Shown piece after piece: positions 48,801-59,766 of a DNA stretch of 64,000 nucleotides (positions are counted from its first letter, which is position 1; every line of letters starts with the position of its first letter). A model generated the notes under the pieces. It did no database searches. It was given only the letters and a program-made list of their open reading frames with translations, and had not been told where the DNA came from. This DNA is from Sphagnum compactum (Eukaryota > Bryophyta > Sphagnopsida > Sphagnales). Both the position numbers and the translations under genes were made by a program. Where the stretch lies: assembly GCA_965153455.1 (NCBI GenBank), contig OZ234501.1, positions 8,866,001 to 8,930,000 of the forward strand, given 5' to 3'.

Positions 48801-51289
48801 CAATGGGTAAATGTAAAGTAAAATGGTTCACTTTTTGCATCACAAGCTTGATTGTTGTAAATGTTTTGTGTTTAAATGCCTATGGTGAATGTTCTAAATA
48901 CATTAAATGATGATTCATTCTAGACTAATAATTTAATTATGAAGATATTTGCCATAATTATTTTTTGAAAGTAATGCATTCATTATCAATAGTGGACTTT
49001 TGAAATAAAAAATTTGGACTGGTCAATTGATTGGATGGTTAAAAAATTCAAGAATTCAATATTCAATTCCACTCCAAATTGTTTATTATGACTAAGCATG
49101 GGTTGAAGAATTAAATCATAAAACTAAATGTGAAATCTTATTTTGTGAAACCTTAACCAAATGGTAATTATGAACTTTTGAAGGGTTAGAATTGAACCTT
49201 GTTTTCAAAAGTCCTTTTGAAATGAATTTGTTTTGTTTCTCAAATTTCTTGTGCCCCATGGGTACATAATTGAAATATCTAAATGGGCTTTTATTTTTAT
49301 GGACTTTATAAGTTTTCCTTTTAGGATTTCAAAGTGATTTTACCATACTAATTAACAGCAACATTTTTCAATATGTTTGACCTAGTTTAAGAGGTTTCAT
49401 AAATGACTGAAATTAAATAATCAAAGATTATGCTAATGAAAACCTTAGAATTTGTAATCATATCCATATGGATCATTGATAAAAACTTGTTTGTGACTTT
49501 AGAGAAAATTGTATCTGCCTAAAATAAGCCACTAGACTATGCATTTACCCCAACACTGCGGATGCCACAATTCGCTTCTTCAAAGTTACAAATGTTCCCT
49601 GGCATATAGGAATCCACAAAAATATGTTGTCTTTCATAATAAAACCAAACAATGGTTCTACAATTTTGGCATACCTAGGTACGAGATGCGCATCATCCAT
49701 TTGAATATTAAAAACACAAGTTTGGTTAAAAGAAGGGCCGAGAATCAAAATCCAAAAGTGACTAAATAATATTTTTGAGCCCTTTTCAAAAAATGTTTTC
49801 ATAACTATAGATTGTTTTTATTATCATGTTTATCCATTACATGCATAAGTATATGACCTCAAGTTTTTATTGGAATAAAAAAGATACAAATTGATACAAA
49901 TTTATATTCCTAATTGTCATAGCCCCTTCAAGATTCATGTTCTTAAACTTTGAATTTTTAAAACTAAATTGCACCTACTCAATTAATTAGATTAAAAAAA
50001 TCAATTAAAAAATCATTAAAAAACCTTAAATTTTTATTTTTATTTTTTTCAAACTTGTGTTCTTAATAAAAAAGGTCAAGGAAAGAAAACATCGTTACTT
50101 TCTTAAATTTTTCTAAATGCAATGATTAGGAACATCAAAATACAATTCTTTTTGATATTATTAAAAATTTAAAACCTATACAACCTAATAAATGTGCTCA
50201 TACAAAAATCTAACAAAGTGTTTCCTATATCTTTTTAAAATTTGATGTGTAAAATGAACATGTGATGTTCCTAATGGTACCACCCAAGGAAACTTTTGCA
50301 AACTATGTTATTTATTTTATTATTTTTTATCTTTTAATAATTTGAATTAAAATTTGAATGCCTTCATGATTGTGAGTAATCCATTGAAAATTAGTTGCAT
50401 CAACATTCTATACAATTCTTAGTGTAGCAAACTTTTTTTAAGTTCATTCACAATTTTCACATAATCGTCCATTGCAATGCCATCCTTTGTAAATACGTGA
50501 TGGTTAAAACATCTTTTTGCAAAGTGAGGCATGATATCGTTGGATCTTTAGTTTTTGCCAGAGCAACCACAAGGCCTTAAGGCATCTAACAGATGACACT
50601 ATATTAAATTATGTGCCTTGTTATTCACCTATCACATTGTTATTTAGTCATTTGAGCTCCTCTGATTATTGTAAGAAATACAATTGGGCTGATATGCACG
50701 CTAACAGTATCGCACATGTTCTTTCTAGACTTCAAATGGTTCTCATTTTAAGCTTCCACACATTGTAGTTCAATGACTCCCTTTCTAACTTGTTGGCCTC
50801 ACCAACTCATATTACATTATGATTTCTCATCTCTTCTAAAGTCTTAACACTTTCTACAATGATCTAGTAGTACAATTGTACGAAGCTTCTAGATCCATTG
50901 AACCCTTTCTCCAATAATAATATTATTTCGTAATCCCATTAAGTCTAATTCCTCTGTATTTTGTCATGTCTTAATAATCTACAGTTTTATATTGGATTGT
51001 CTCTGGAGTGCTACCCAATATCAGGGCGGAGAATTGTTGTTGATTCTGAAAATTCAGGATGCATGCTTGTAGAATGGTCTGCTTTAAGTCGGGCAGATTA
51101 TTGGAGACTTATCTACACCCAATGTAGACATTGGGAGCTGATGAGGTCAGTGGGGGTTCAAGCTTGTCACTGCTGGTCATGATGAAGGAAATGGTTTAGT
51201 TTACTGTGTGTATTTATCTGAACAATATTTTGAATGATGTAACAATGAAAAATTACATCAATTTAGTTACTCCACTTAAAACATACTAG
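48801..51289. other. AT-rich gene-free stretch
   Basis: No gene. At 50330-50480 it carries the relative of 22230-22450. On the plus strand near 50660-50745, MHANSIAHVLSRL weakly resembles the end of a gypsy RNase H. An open frame at 50961-51182 is not recognised. Confidence 0.4.
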
Positions 51290-52215
51290 TGGGCTCCCGT
51301 GCCTGCAAGGCACGACACGGCACTGGGAAAAAACTGGGAGTCCAAAGGAGACCCCAAAGACCAGAACTCCTAATTGGACGGAATTACAAATACATGATAT
51401 TTCATCCAAATAAATCACCATGCAAAACTTATCATTAGACGGAACTTACGAATACATAAATATTTCATCCACATAAACTCTAAGTGGACAGAACTACAAA
51501 ATCTTTAATATTTCATCCACAAATCATTCCTCCTAATTGGACGGAACTACAAATACCTGATATCTCATCCTCATAACCACCCATCCGGGTTTTCGTGCAC
51601 AGAACTGCCGGGTTTCACGAAAACCCGGAAAAGAGGAGCCAGGCAGGTTTTTGGGCGGTTATTTTACTTTTACAATTTGGGAGTCCCCATACTCACCTGC
51701 ATAATCATCCATCCAGAACTCCTAATTGGACGGAACTTACGAATACATAAATATTTCATCCACATAATCAATCCATCGAAAACTCTAAGTGGACAAAACT
51801 ACAAAATCTTTAATATTTCATCCACAAATCATTCCTCCTAATTGGACGGAACTACAAATACATGATATCTCATCCTCATAACCACCCATCCAGAACTCTG
51901 AGCTCATTGCACGGAACTAAAAACGTATAATATTTCATCCACATAATCACAGAACTGCCGGGTTTTCGTGCACAGAACTGCCGGGTTTCACGAAAACCCG
52001 GAAAAGAGGAGCCAGGCAGGTTTCAGGACCTCGACCAGACGGACGGACAGGCGGGTCCCGATCTGGGTTTCAGGACCTCGACGGACGGACGACTGACGGA
52101 GCGGCGGACAATGAGGCAAGCTGCTTAGCCGGTGGTCAGTTATCTCTGTGGCCGGTTCTGCCACAGAAAATGCTCCCAGAACGTCGTCGGACGGACGCAC
52201 GTACAAGGCACTTTA
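51290..52215. repeat. Compound minisatellite with GC-rich hairpins
   Basis: A head CTCCCGTGCCTGCAAGGCACG (split as GTGCC...GGCACG stem) is followed by about eight units of 50-60 bp, each with variants of TTGGACGGAACTACAAATAC and ATATTTCATCCACATAA. The hairpin cassette CCGGGTTTTCGTG...CACGAAAACCCGG plus AAAAGAGGAGCCAGGCAGG occurs at about 51585-51652 and again at 51957-52022. Unit order before each cassette is shared, giving a higher-order repeat of roughly 365 bp. The GC-rich tail has further short repeats (TTTCAGGACCTCGAC twice) and ends near TTTATATATAAG at 52215. Confidence 0.75.
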
Positions 52216-54346
52216 TATATAAGATGCATTTCACTTGTAACATGTGAGCTTTTTTGTATTGACATTTGAGTCACAAATGTTGCAACAGTAACTTCGAGAT
52301 TTTTATTTCTAAAATCATTTGACATTAGACTTATCTGTAAAGTCCCGCGATTAGGGAGTGAGAACCATCAGTTTCGGCACAATAGCGCATTGAACGCATA
52401 ACTAGGAATGAAAATTTTACAAATGGAAATAATTTGGACTCAGACTAGTTTTTAGCAATTTTGATGGTACACTGAGTTTCATCCTGTCTTTCTTTTCCTG
52501 AGCGCCTCCCCTGCGGCTACATATATTTTCACTGCTCCTACCTGTACGTACTGTAATTATTTTCGACCCTTGTGCATTAAATGCTATGTTTCAGCATTTC
52601 ATATTGAGATTTAATAAAAATTTTGTACTTTGTGATACCACTGAAAGAGGGGATAGAGGGTGAAACCAGGCCCAAAGAGAGCGTGAAGACGGGGTGATTT
52701 TACAATTAACTCTATGACATGTGGACTGTTGTCGAACTAAGTCTACTGTTTTCCTTCATTCTTCTGGATAAAAAACAAGTCCATGACTTTTACTCTAACC
52801 TTTAATAAATTTCAAAAGATTATATGTTCATGATTTCATATGTGTTTTAACATTTTGATAAGTTTAATCTAAAAATCACGTTTGCACATAAATGAAGAGG
52901 TGAATACAATTGCCATGCCAATTTTGAAGCTAAACTTTCAAAGTTGAAATAATGATGAGATGTGGATGTGTTCAAGTCTTAATCAACAACAAACATATAC
53001 CTTATGATTGGTGAGATTCAACTTGCAAATTTGTCAGATGAGACATGACATCATTGATTTGCCAGGAAGTTAGTAAACAACAATTTTTTTTGTAGCATGG
53101 ATCATGACAAGTTTGATTCAATGAAACTCCTTTTAAAATATTAGTGTATGGTCCAAGGCTCCAAGTGCATGACAAATATGAAATGACACATGGCCCAAAC
53201 ATGGGTAGCGAAATGTAAACATGTGAGATAATGATTAGTTGAAATGTGATTACAATTGTTTGTCAAGAAATGATTTGAAATAGTGATTAACTGAAAGTGT
53301 AGTGTAATGGCCTAGGGCTGGAGCGTCAAAATTGAAGCTTTTATCTCTTAAGAAACTTACTATGATACCTAGTGGGTACCATCCAGTTAACTGCTGGGTA
53401 TCATGGTAAAAAAGTTTAAAACATAACATGGGCATTTGCTTGTGTCTGGTTTTAGAAACTCCTGACAGGTTTTTACTCTTCATAAGCGCACTATACCCTA
53501 AACCTTTGCCATGCAAGCCCTTAACAGTATACCCCAAACTTCAAATATCTTGAGCTCTCTTCTTTGAGAATGTCAGGAACATCGAGTTACACCAACACAG
53601 TTGTTAGCAAGAATGTCATAAATTGAACTCAGAATGCCAAAAATGTTCCTAATTTAGCCCTCGCCCATAAAAACTACACCAGAATCAGAGGGGCTGTATA
53701 AAGTATGGTAATTTTGCTCCCACTCCATTTGAACTTCTCATGAGATCTTATGTTTCTTTATCCCATTTTCTGAACATGATTCTTCATCTCATTATCTGAC
53801 CTTTTTGGTGAGTCCAATGCCTCCAAAACTTTGGCACCCCTGGTACCCATGTTGCTACTACACCCATGGTGCCGGCCAACAATATGCACGCATTGATGGC
53901 ACCCTTTGGTCTGTTCACAACATGCATATATATTCTCACCCCACTCCCTCGATTGGCAAACTTTAACAAGTTTGGGTCTTCATTGACATTAACCTATGTG
54001 GCGCAGGTCTTTACACTAGGTAAAGCCCGGCTGAGTAGAAATAGGGGACAAGTTACAGCAACACATTTGTAAGCAAGATTGTCATAAATTGAACTCAAAG
54101 TGCTAACCATATCAATAACCTTTGCTAATGAATGAATTCTCTCTTTAGCTTGGTTTTTAGATGGGTTTCACATCTAAAGCCAATTGTCTTGTGTGAATCA
54201 GCACTCACACTTGTACCATGGTAGAAACTAAAAACCCTGAAATCTGTTTAAATTGCTTCTAAATATTACAAATATTGCATGATTAGACTAACTCAGCGTC
54301 TCTGAGTCCAAATCTAACAATTTTACGGCTTACATACCAAATCTAG
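52216..54346. other. Gene-free stretch
   Basis: No recognised gene. Short open frames on both strands (for example 53250-53537 minus and 53866-54072 plus) match no family. The 52655-52720 part resembles the short repeat seen at 29480 and 40090. Confidence 0.4.
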
Positions 54347-54354
54347 CTTACAGT

Positions 54355-54643
54355 CAGGGTTTTTTTTTTCAAATTCCTCAAGTAGGTGTACTGGCAAGGA
54401 TCCTCAGCATTAATTAGCAATAAATGGCGACTGCCCTGGTGGACTAGTAGATTTTTTTTTGGAATCCTGCCTCATTCTGGGGACCTAATGGAACACATTG
54501 TGTAAATCTGGCGACTTTAAAATAAAAAATTCTCGAGATATGGTGAATTTTCAAAAACAATTCTCAAAAATCCCTTTGTTGAATTCGCCAGCCCTTTTTT
54601 TGTTGTTGCCAAGTGGCAAAAATTCGCCACAAAAAAAGCCCTG
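54355..54643 (+). mobile_element. hAT-like MITE, copy with perfect 8-bp TSD
   Basis: The 289-bp element begins CAGGGTTTTTTTTTTC and ends GCCACAAAAAAAGCCCTG. It is flanked by identical CTTACAGT at 54347-54354 and 54644-54651. The terminal inverted repeats share CAGGG and a following T run. Internal words TAATTAGCAATAAATGGCGA and GGCAAAAATTCGCC tie it to the copies at 29884 and 9944. The CAGGG terminus and 8-bp duplication are hallmarks of hAT elements. It has no coding capacity. Confidence 0.88.
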
Positions 54644-54651
54644 CTTACAGT

Positions 54652-55818
54652 AAGATCACACCCAGTGTTATTTTCAATGTTAGGCTAATGTTTAGCATTT
54701 TAAAATTAACCATTAGTCCACATCTAAAATGTTAATTAACAAATTAACAAGTCTTAGATGACAATGACAGGACATTGATGTTAAGATGCTGTTAGTAATC
54801 ATTGTTAATTAATAATAAATCATTGGAAACATTAGATTTCAGACCAACATCAACCAAACTTGTCTCAAAAAAATTTACGAATTAACTCAATGTTTAGCAG
54901 GCATCCTCGTCTATCATCATTTCTTTTGTTCTCTTTCAAAAAAGAAAAAAGAAAAACTATTTTATAAGAATGAACTAAATTGCAAACTGCAAAAAAAACT
55001 CAATATTAATTACTAATTAACATCATGTGCGACATGTTGAAATAACATTTAAGTTGATGGCAACAACTTGCAATAATAAAAATTGTGATATGATGATACA
55101 TGACATTTTGTCTATGTTAAGGTGATGTTAGTTGCAAGCCATTAACACCAACTAGCTGTAACTTTAATATGATCACTAAGAAACATCACACAAAAAGATG
55201 AAGGTACCACCAGTATGGGTGCTGGTCCCCCCTTGCCCAGCTAACCAACCTCATTCATTCCCTCTCCCCCTACCCCCACAAAAATCTAAATCAAGTTGCT
55301 AAATTTGGTAGTTATATTTGCTCAAGAAAAATTCTCCTATCTAAAATTGGGACTCAAAGAAAGAGGGTAGGGGGAGTTGGGGGTAGGTAGCTTTAACTAG
55401 TCCAAAATTAACATCCCCCAACCCCTCCCCCCAAAAACAAAACAAAAGGAAACAAAACAAGCCAACAACGGCAGAAAAGAGTTGACATTGTAATGTAAAG
55501 CTAAATTTGACTGATAGCTGGCCACCCCCAAAAAAGTGGCTTTGTAGGGAAATGTCAACTCTCAAGAGCAACCAATAAAAATAACATTCATGCGCCGCCA
55601 CGTCCCTAAAGGCCAAACTCCACCTACTACCAGATCCAAGAGGAATTGGACATGTGTCACTTACCCCCCCCCAAATCCCAGAGGCCAAGGATTTGGTAGG
55701 TGGAAACAGGGTCACTTAGTTTTGACTTGTTTTCTGTTGCGTAGGGTATTTATTTCAGTGGTATTGTTTGTTTGTTTGTTTCTTGGCGCTAAGTGCAGCA
55801 CTTGGTTTGGTAGTGATA
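54652..55818. other. Intergenic region upstream of the peptide gene
   Basis: It is AT-rich to about 55200, then C-rich with CCCCC runs. A 124-codon minus-strand open frame at 55341-55715 has no family resemblance and is rich in low-complexity translation. The promoter of the downstream peptide gene is presumably here; no clear TATA box stands out. Confidence 0.4.
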
Positions 55819-56831
55819 ATGGCAGCTGCTTCTTTGCGCTCTGGCTATGGCAGCTCTTGCGTCCTGTGCGTCTGCTTCGTAATGCTCATGCTCTTGGTAT
55901 CAATCGCTCTTGCCGTCCCGGGATCAGGTACTTTCTTTGGAGTATATATTATATTTTTTTGGGAGGATGGGGGACGGGGGGAGGGATTCCAAAAGCTCAT
56001 GTACACTTAGATTTCCTATCATCGGTTAGAACTCAAATACTATGGGGAGAGCTTCTTTACTGAAACACAGACCAGGGAGTCATCTCTCGTTGCAGATCCT
56101 GTTCTCTGGGATGATGTGATCATTGTGATCATAGTATTCAGATTCACGGGGTAGAAGTTTGATAGTGTTTTCTCCAAAAAAAAATCGGCTTAATTTTGTT
56201 CGCATTTCCGAGTATTGAACTTTCTGGTGTTTTAATCTTGTCAGAGTAATCGAGCATTGACGCGATCTTTAGTAACATGCGCCGCCACATTCTCATATGA
56301 ACTAATAATATTTGAGCTAATTGTTGCTTGCACACATGACAGAGGGGTCAAGCAACAAATATCGTCTCCGTGGGGATCACATGGTACGTGATCACATACT
56401 TCGCGATTCCTTCGAAGAGATGATGAGAGAGTAATGTGCGCTTGAGTTCACCAGTTTATTTCTAGGGAAATTTAGTCTGTGGAAGCGTTCAATGTTGGTA
56501 TCAATTGCAAGCACATGTTACAAACTGTACACAGTTCGTTTAGCTTCATGGCTGTTATATTTTCTTGTCCAAATTAGTTCTATTGCTCACTGTTTTTTGT
56601 TTCCCATGGGTTTCGGCGCAGAAACCCGCATACGATGTTGAGATGGTTGGGATAACGCTAGATCAAGCAATGATCACAAGTGTTGAGCCGGCTCGCCGAC
56701 TAACTGAGGAGGAGACCATGCAGCAGCTGAAGGAAGGTCGGGAGGCTCTAGGGATGACCAATGATTATGCATCGGGATGTGTGGCGTCTGCCAATTCAAA
56801 GGACGATCCAATACCCAGTCCATGTCCGTAG
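55819..56831 (+). CDS. Small secreted peptide precursor, PSY-like candidate
   Basis: I read two exons, 55819-55941 and 56622-56831, as about 110 residues. Exon 1 supplies a signal peptide (MAAASLRSGYGSS, then a Cys/Leu/Val-rich core ending SIALAVPGSG). Exon 2 gives KPAYDVEMVGITLDQ, a basic-acidic stretch ARRLTEEETMQQLKEGREAL and the C-terminus DYASGCVASANSKDDPIPSP followed by CP. The Asp-Tyr followed by ANxKxDP resembles the tyrosine-sulfated PSY peptides (PSY1 has DY and ANPKHDP), which are secreted growth signals. Differences are a longer DY-to-AN spacing, D for H, and two cysteines. Only phase 0 keeps exon 2 open, so the donor is placed at GGA/GTATAT and not at the stronger-looking TCAG/GTACTT (55928, phase 1). 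A missed middle exon is possible. The family call is tentative; a secreted precursor is more certain. Confidence 0.5.
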
Positions 56832-59766
56832 AGACGTTAGAAAAACTCAAGGAGCACACAAGGAGCTGGACTGCCCATTGTACTCCTGCACTCGTTTAAT
56901 CATGAAAGTACTCGCATCTACACGAATACAAATACGACAGGATTGATCAGTCAGTGCTCATCAGTGTTCTGTGAAAAAATGGTATAATTGTGGAAAAAAA
57001 AGACAGAGTATGTAGAGGAAAGTGTGCAACCAGCAGATGGTATGACTAGCTATTGACATGACCATTTCATACTCAAGGATTCCCTCTCAGATGAGATGTA
57101 CAACTCCTTACATAAATGATTTTGCTCCTTGTTGATCAGAAAGACGAGGATGATTATGATCACGTATGAAGTATGAAGCACGTATAAGTAAGATGAAAGA
57201 TGAGTAGCTGCTGTAGTTGATTTCCATCTCTATTTACAACTCCTAAGCTTGTGCTACTAGGGCGTCCCGAACTGCATATCATGATTAGACTTGTTCATAC
57301 TAATTCTGCACTTGAAAGCGGAAGAGTTCTGCTGCTTACAACATATTTTTCGTGCAAAATTAGTTCTCAGTTTGCTTGATGACCAATTTGAAAGTTGTCT
57401 TCTGCTTTTGTTTCCAATAGCATCTTCATAACGCGTGATCTGCATTCAACAAACTAGAGACGACTCTCTGTGCTATTTTCTAGTAAAAAAAATTTATACT
57501 CGAATCGGAATAACATATCAAAATTCTACACACACCATTGATCAAATGCAATATTTTGACGAAATCACTTGATCAGTTCCGCGACATCAGCTTACATGCG
57601 CTGCATCAAAAAAATTCGCCTGCAACCATTCCTGAATTTTAAAAAAAAGTAACTTCCCAAGAAACTTTTTTAGGATTCCCTTGTGGGAGCATTGATCAAG
57701 AAGAACTTGAAATTCCCCTATGCAAAAATTCATGAAATGGTTCGTTTAAAAATGAGAAAATGCAATGATCCCTCTGTTTCTTCACTATGGGAAAATTTGA
57801 ATAAAACATTAAAATTATATTGGTCCCACGATTCCTTTGGAGAACTAAATTCCCTATGTTTTGTTAATTCAACTTTAATTCGTCAGAGCTTTCAACTCTT
57901 TTCGCTGCAGAGAATGCCAAAAAAGTTCCTTGTGGCTTTTGGTTTAACTCTGGAAGTCGCGAAATGATTTGAACACCTCTACGCACGCCTCCATAAAAGA
58001 AATCTTGATAATGTCGAAGTTGTGAATTGATGTGAACACTCTCACGTACTCCAAGAATGGTGAAAGCAGAGAGAATAGGAAACCGCCAATTTCTATTAGC
58101 AGCTACAGATTCCGCAATGTTGAATGTGATTGACCACAAATTAAAACACAACAAAAATGACACGATGACTCTGCAATATTCCTCTGATGATAACAAATGC
58201 GAACAGCAAATAAAAACAAGAGCTGAATCAAGACTCCAACAGAAAAGAATGAGCGACCAACATCCCCAATCGATCGATCGAAATTTTTTGCTTCAATGAC
58301 CTTCGAATGTGAGGAAAGATCGTAGTTGCGAGAACTTAGTACTAAGTACAGACGACTAAGCTACGACATTCTCGCAGACTCGGTGCACTTTACATCAAAT
58401 AAAGCTCGTTGACTCTGTTATATGAGGGCAAATTTGTGTAAATTCCAATGGCGCCGAAAACGGAGAACACCGAAAATTGAGAACGCCGTTCGTTTGTTCT
58501 GGCGGCCCAGAAAACGGCCAAAATGACGTACTTGGACATAATAAACGTACCAAAATAAACGGCCAAAACAACGTACTTGGATTTAACGGCGTACGATAAT
58601 AACGTTGGGGTACGAATGTTGGTTTTCATCAAAGGATAAATTTAGGGGATGAATGAAAACAACAAAACTTCTGGCCAATAGAAATTGGACATTTGTTACT
58701 AGACAAGGTGTCTGACGAGAACCTCTGTCCCCTAATCCAGCAAGTAGGTAGCTACCACCCTAGCCTTAGGAACTTCAGGGTTTCAGAAGTAGAACTTTAG
58801 AGTTTGTCACCTAGTGTAGCAAGTAGCTACCACCCTAGGCTAAGGAACTTTAGGGCTCCCGAAGAGTGTTAGACTTTCTCAAGAGCGTTTTAACAAAATG
58901 GTCTTGACAATGTACAAAAGGTACAGGTTCTCAATCCATTAGGGTTTGAAAAAGACTTTGATGATTGTTCCGTCTGATGAATCGTCAAACCCCAGATGGT
59001 CAAGTGAATCATATGATAGTGTCATGACCCAGTTCCTGAGTGTCAGCAGCAAGACAGATCCTTCCACAACTTGCTAGTGTTTGGAGACTGCAAGCTCTAA
59101 TTGCCCACTGCCTGTTTGTTAATTCGTCAATCTGATGTGTGATAAAACAGAAACAAAAGAAATGACAAGTTAGCCATGTTAATCCCCTGCGCACAAAAGT
59201 TTGCAAGCCAACAATAAAACACTTCTGCCAATATCTTGTATAGGGACAATTTGAGCACACCTGTGAACTCCAGCAGTTTCTATTCAATGGTAAAATTCGA
59301 GTTTCAACCTAACAGTCTCAAGCCACAACTAAGGTCCACAAAGCTTTAGAAGCTCTGCATAACCTACTAGTCTAAGGTAACCTTCTCTTTAGATGGTAAA
59401 AAGTTACATTTGAACACACTTTGGTCATCTTCATGGTTGACTTCCCTTGAAAGAGCCTACTACAGCCTACTAGGCCAGAAAAAGCTGGCAAAACAAGTAA
59501 GGAAGGAATACCTGTTCCCTAAAATGGCTGCACATCATGCACAAGTATCATACTAACCAAAAACAAATCAGAAAGCTCCCGCAGATCTGCACCTCCCTCT
59601 CTGACCTAAATTTCAACACTTCAAACACTCAACGTGTACTCGTGCAAAGACAGATCTCTAGATGAGTATTGAATATAAAGGTAAGGCTGATTCAACAATG
59701 ACATGGGGACTTGCCAGCACTCCCATAAACAACATGATTGGGGAAAAAAGTTTAACTGATCTTGTC
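56832..59766. other. Convergent intergenic region before TIC40
   Basis: No gene is supported; a 94-codon frame at 57683-57967 is not recognised. Two imperfect direct repeats lie here: about 58509-58605 (AACGGCCAAAATGACGTACT against AACGGCCAAAACAACGTACT) and about 58738-58855 (AGCAAGTAG...CTACCACCCTAG twice). Confidence 0.45.

Noticed and set aside
50330-50640. Copia-type gag traces here and at 22230-22450 (minus)
   Set aside because: The two regions are clearly related to each other, but the protein resemblance is too weak and frame-shifted to name.
55341-55715. 124-codon minus-strand open frame
   Set aside because: No homology recognised; composition follows C-rich and T-rich runs. It also overlaps the probable promoter side of the peptide gene.
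55928-55929. Stronger-looking donor TCAG/GTACTT for exon 1 of the peptide gene
   Set aside because: It leaves phase 1, and exon 2 contains an early stop in that phase. The phase-0 donor at 55942 was used instead.
57683-57967. 94-codon open frame starting MGALIKKNLKFPYAKIHEM
   Set aside because: No recognised domain, no splice partners, and it uses a non-ATG-like context.
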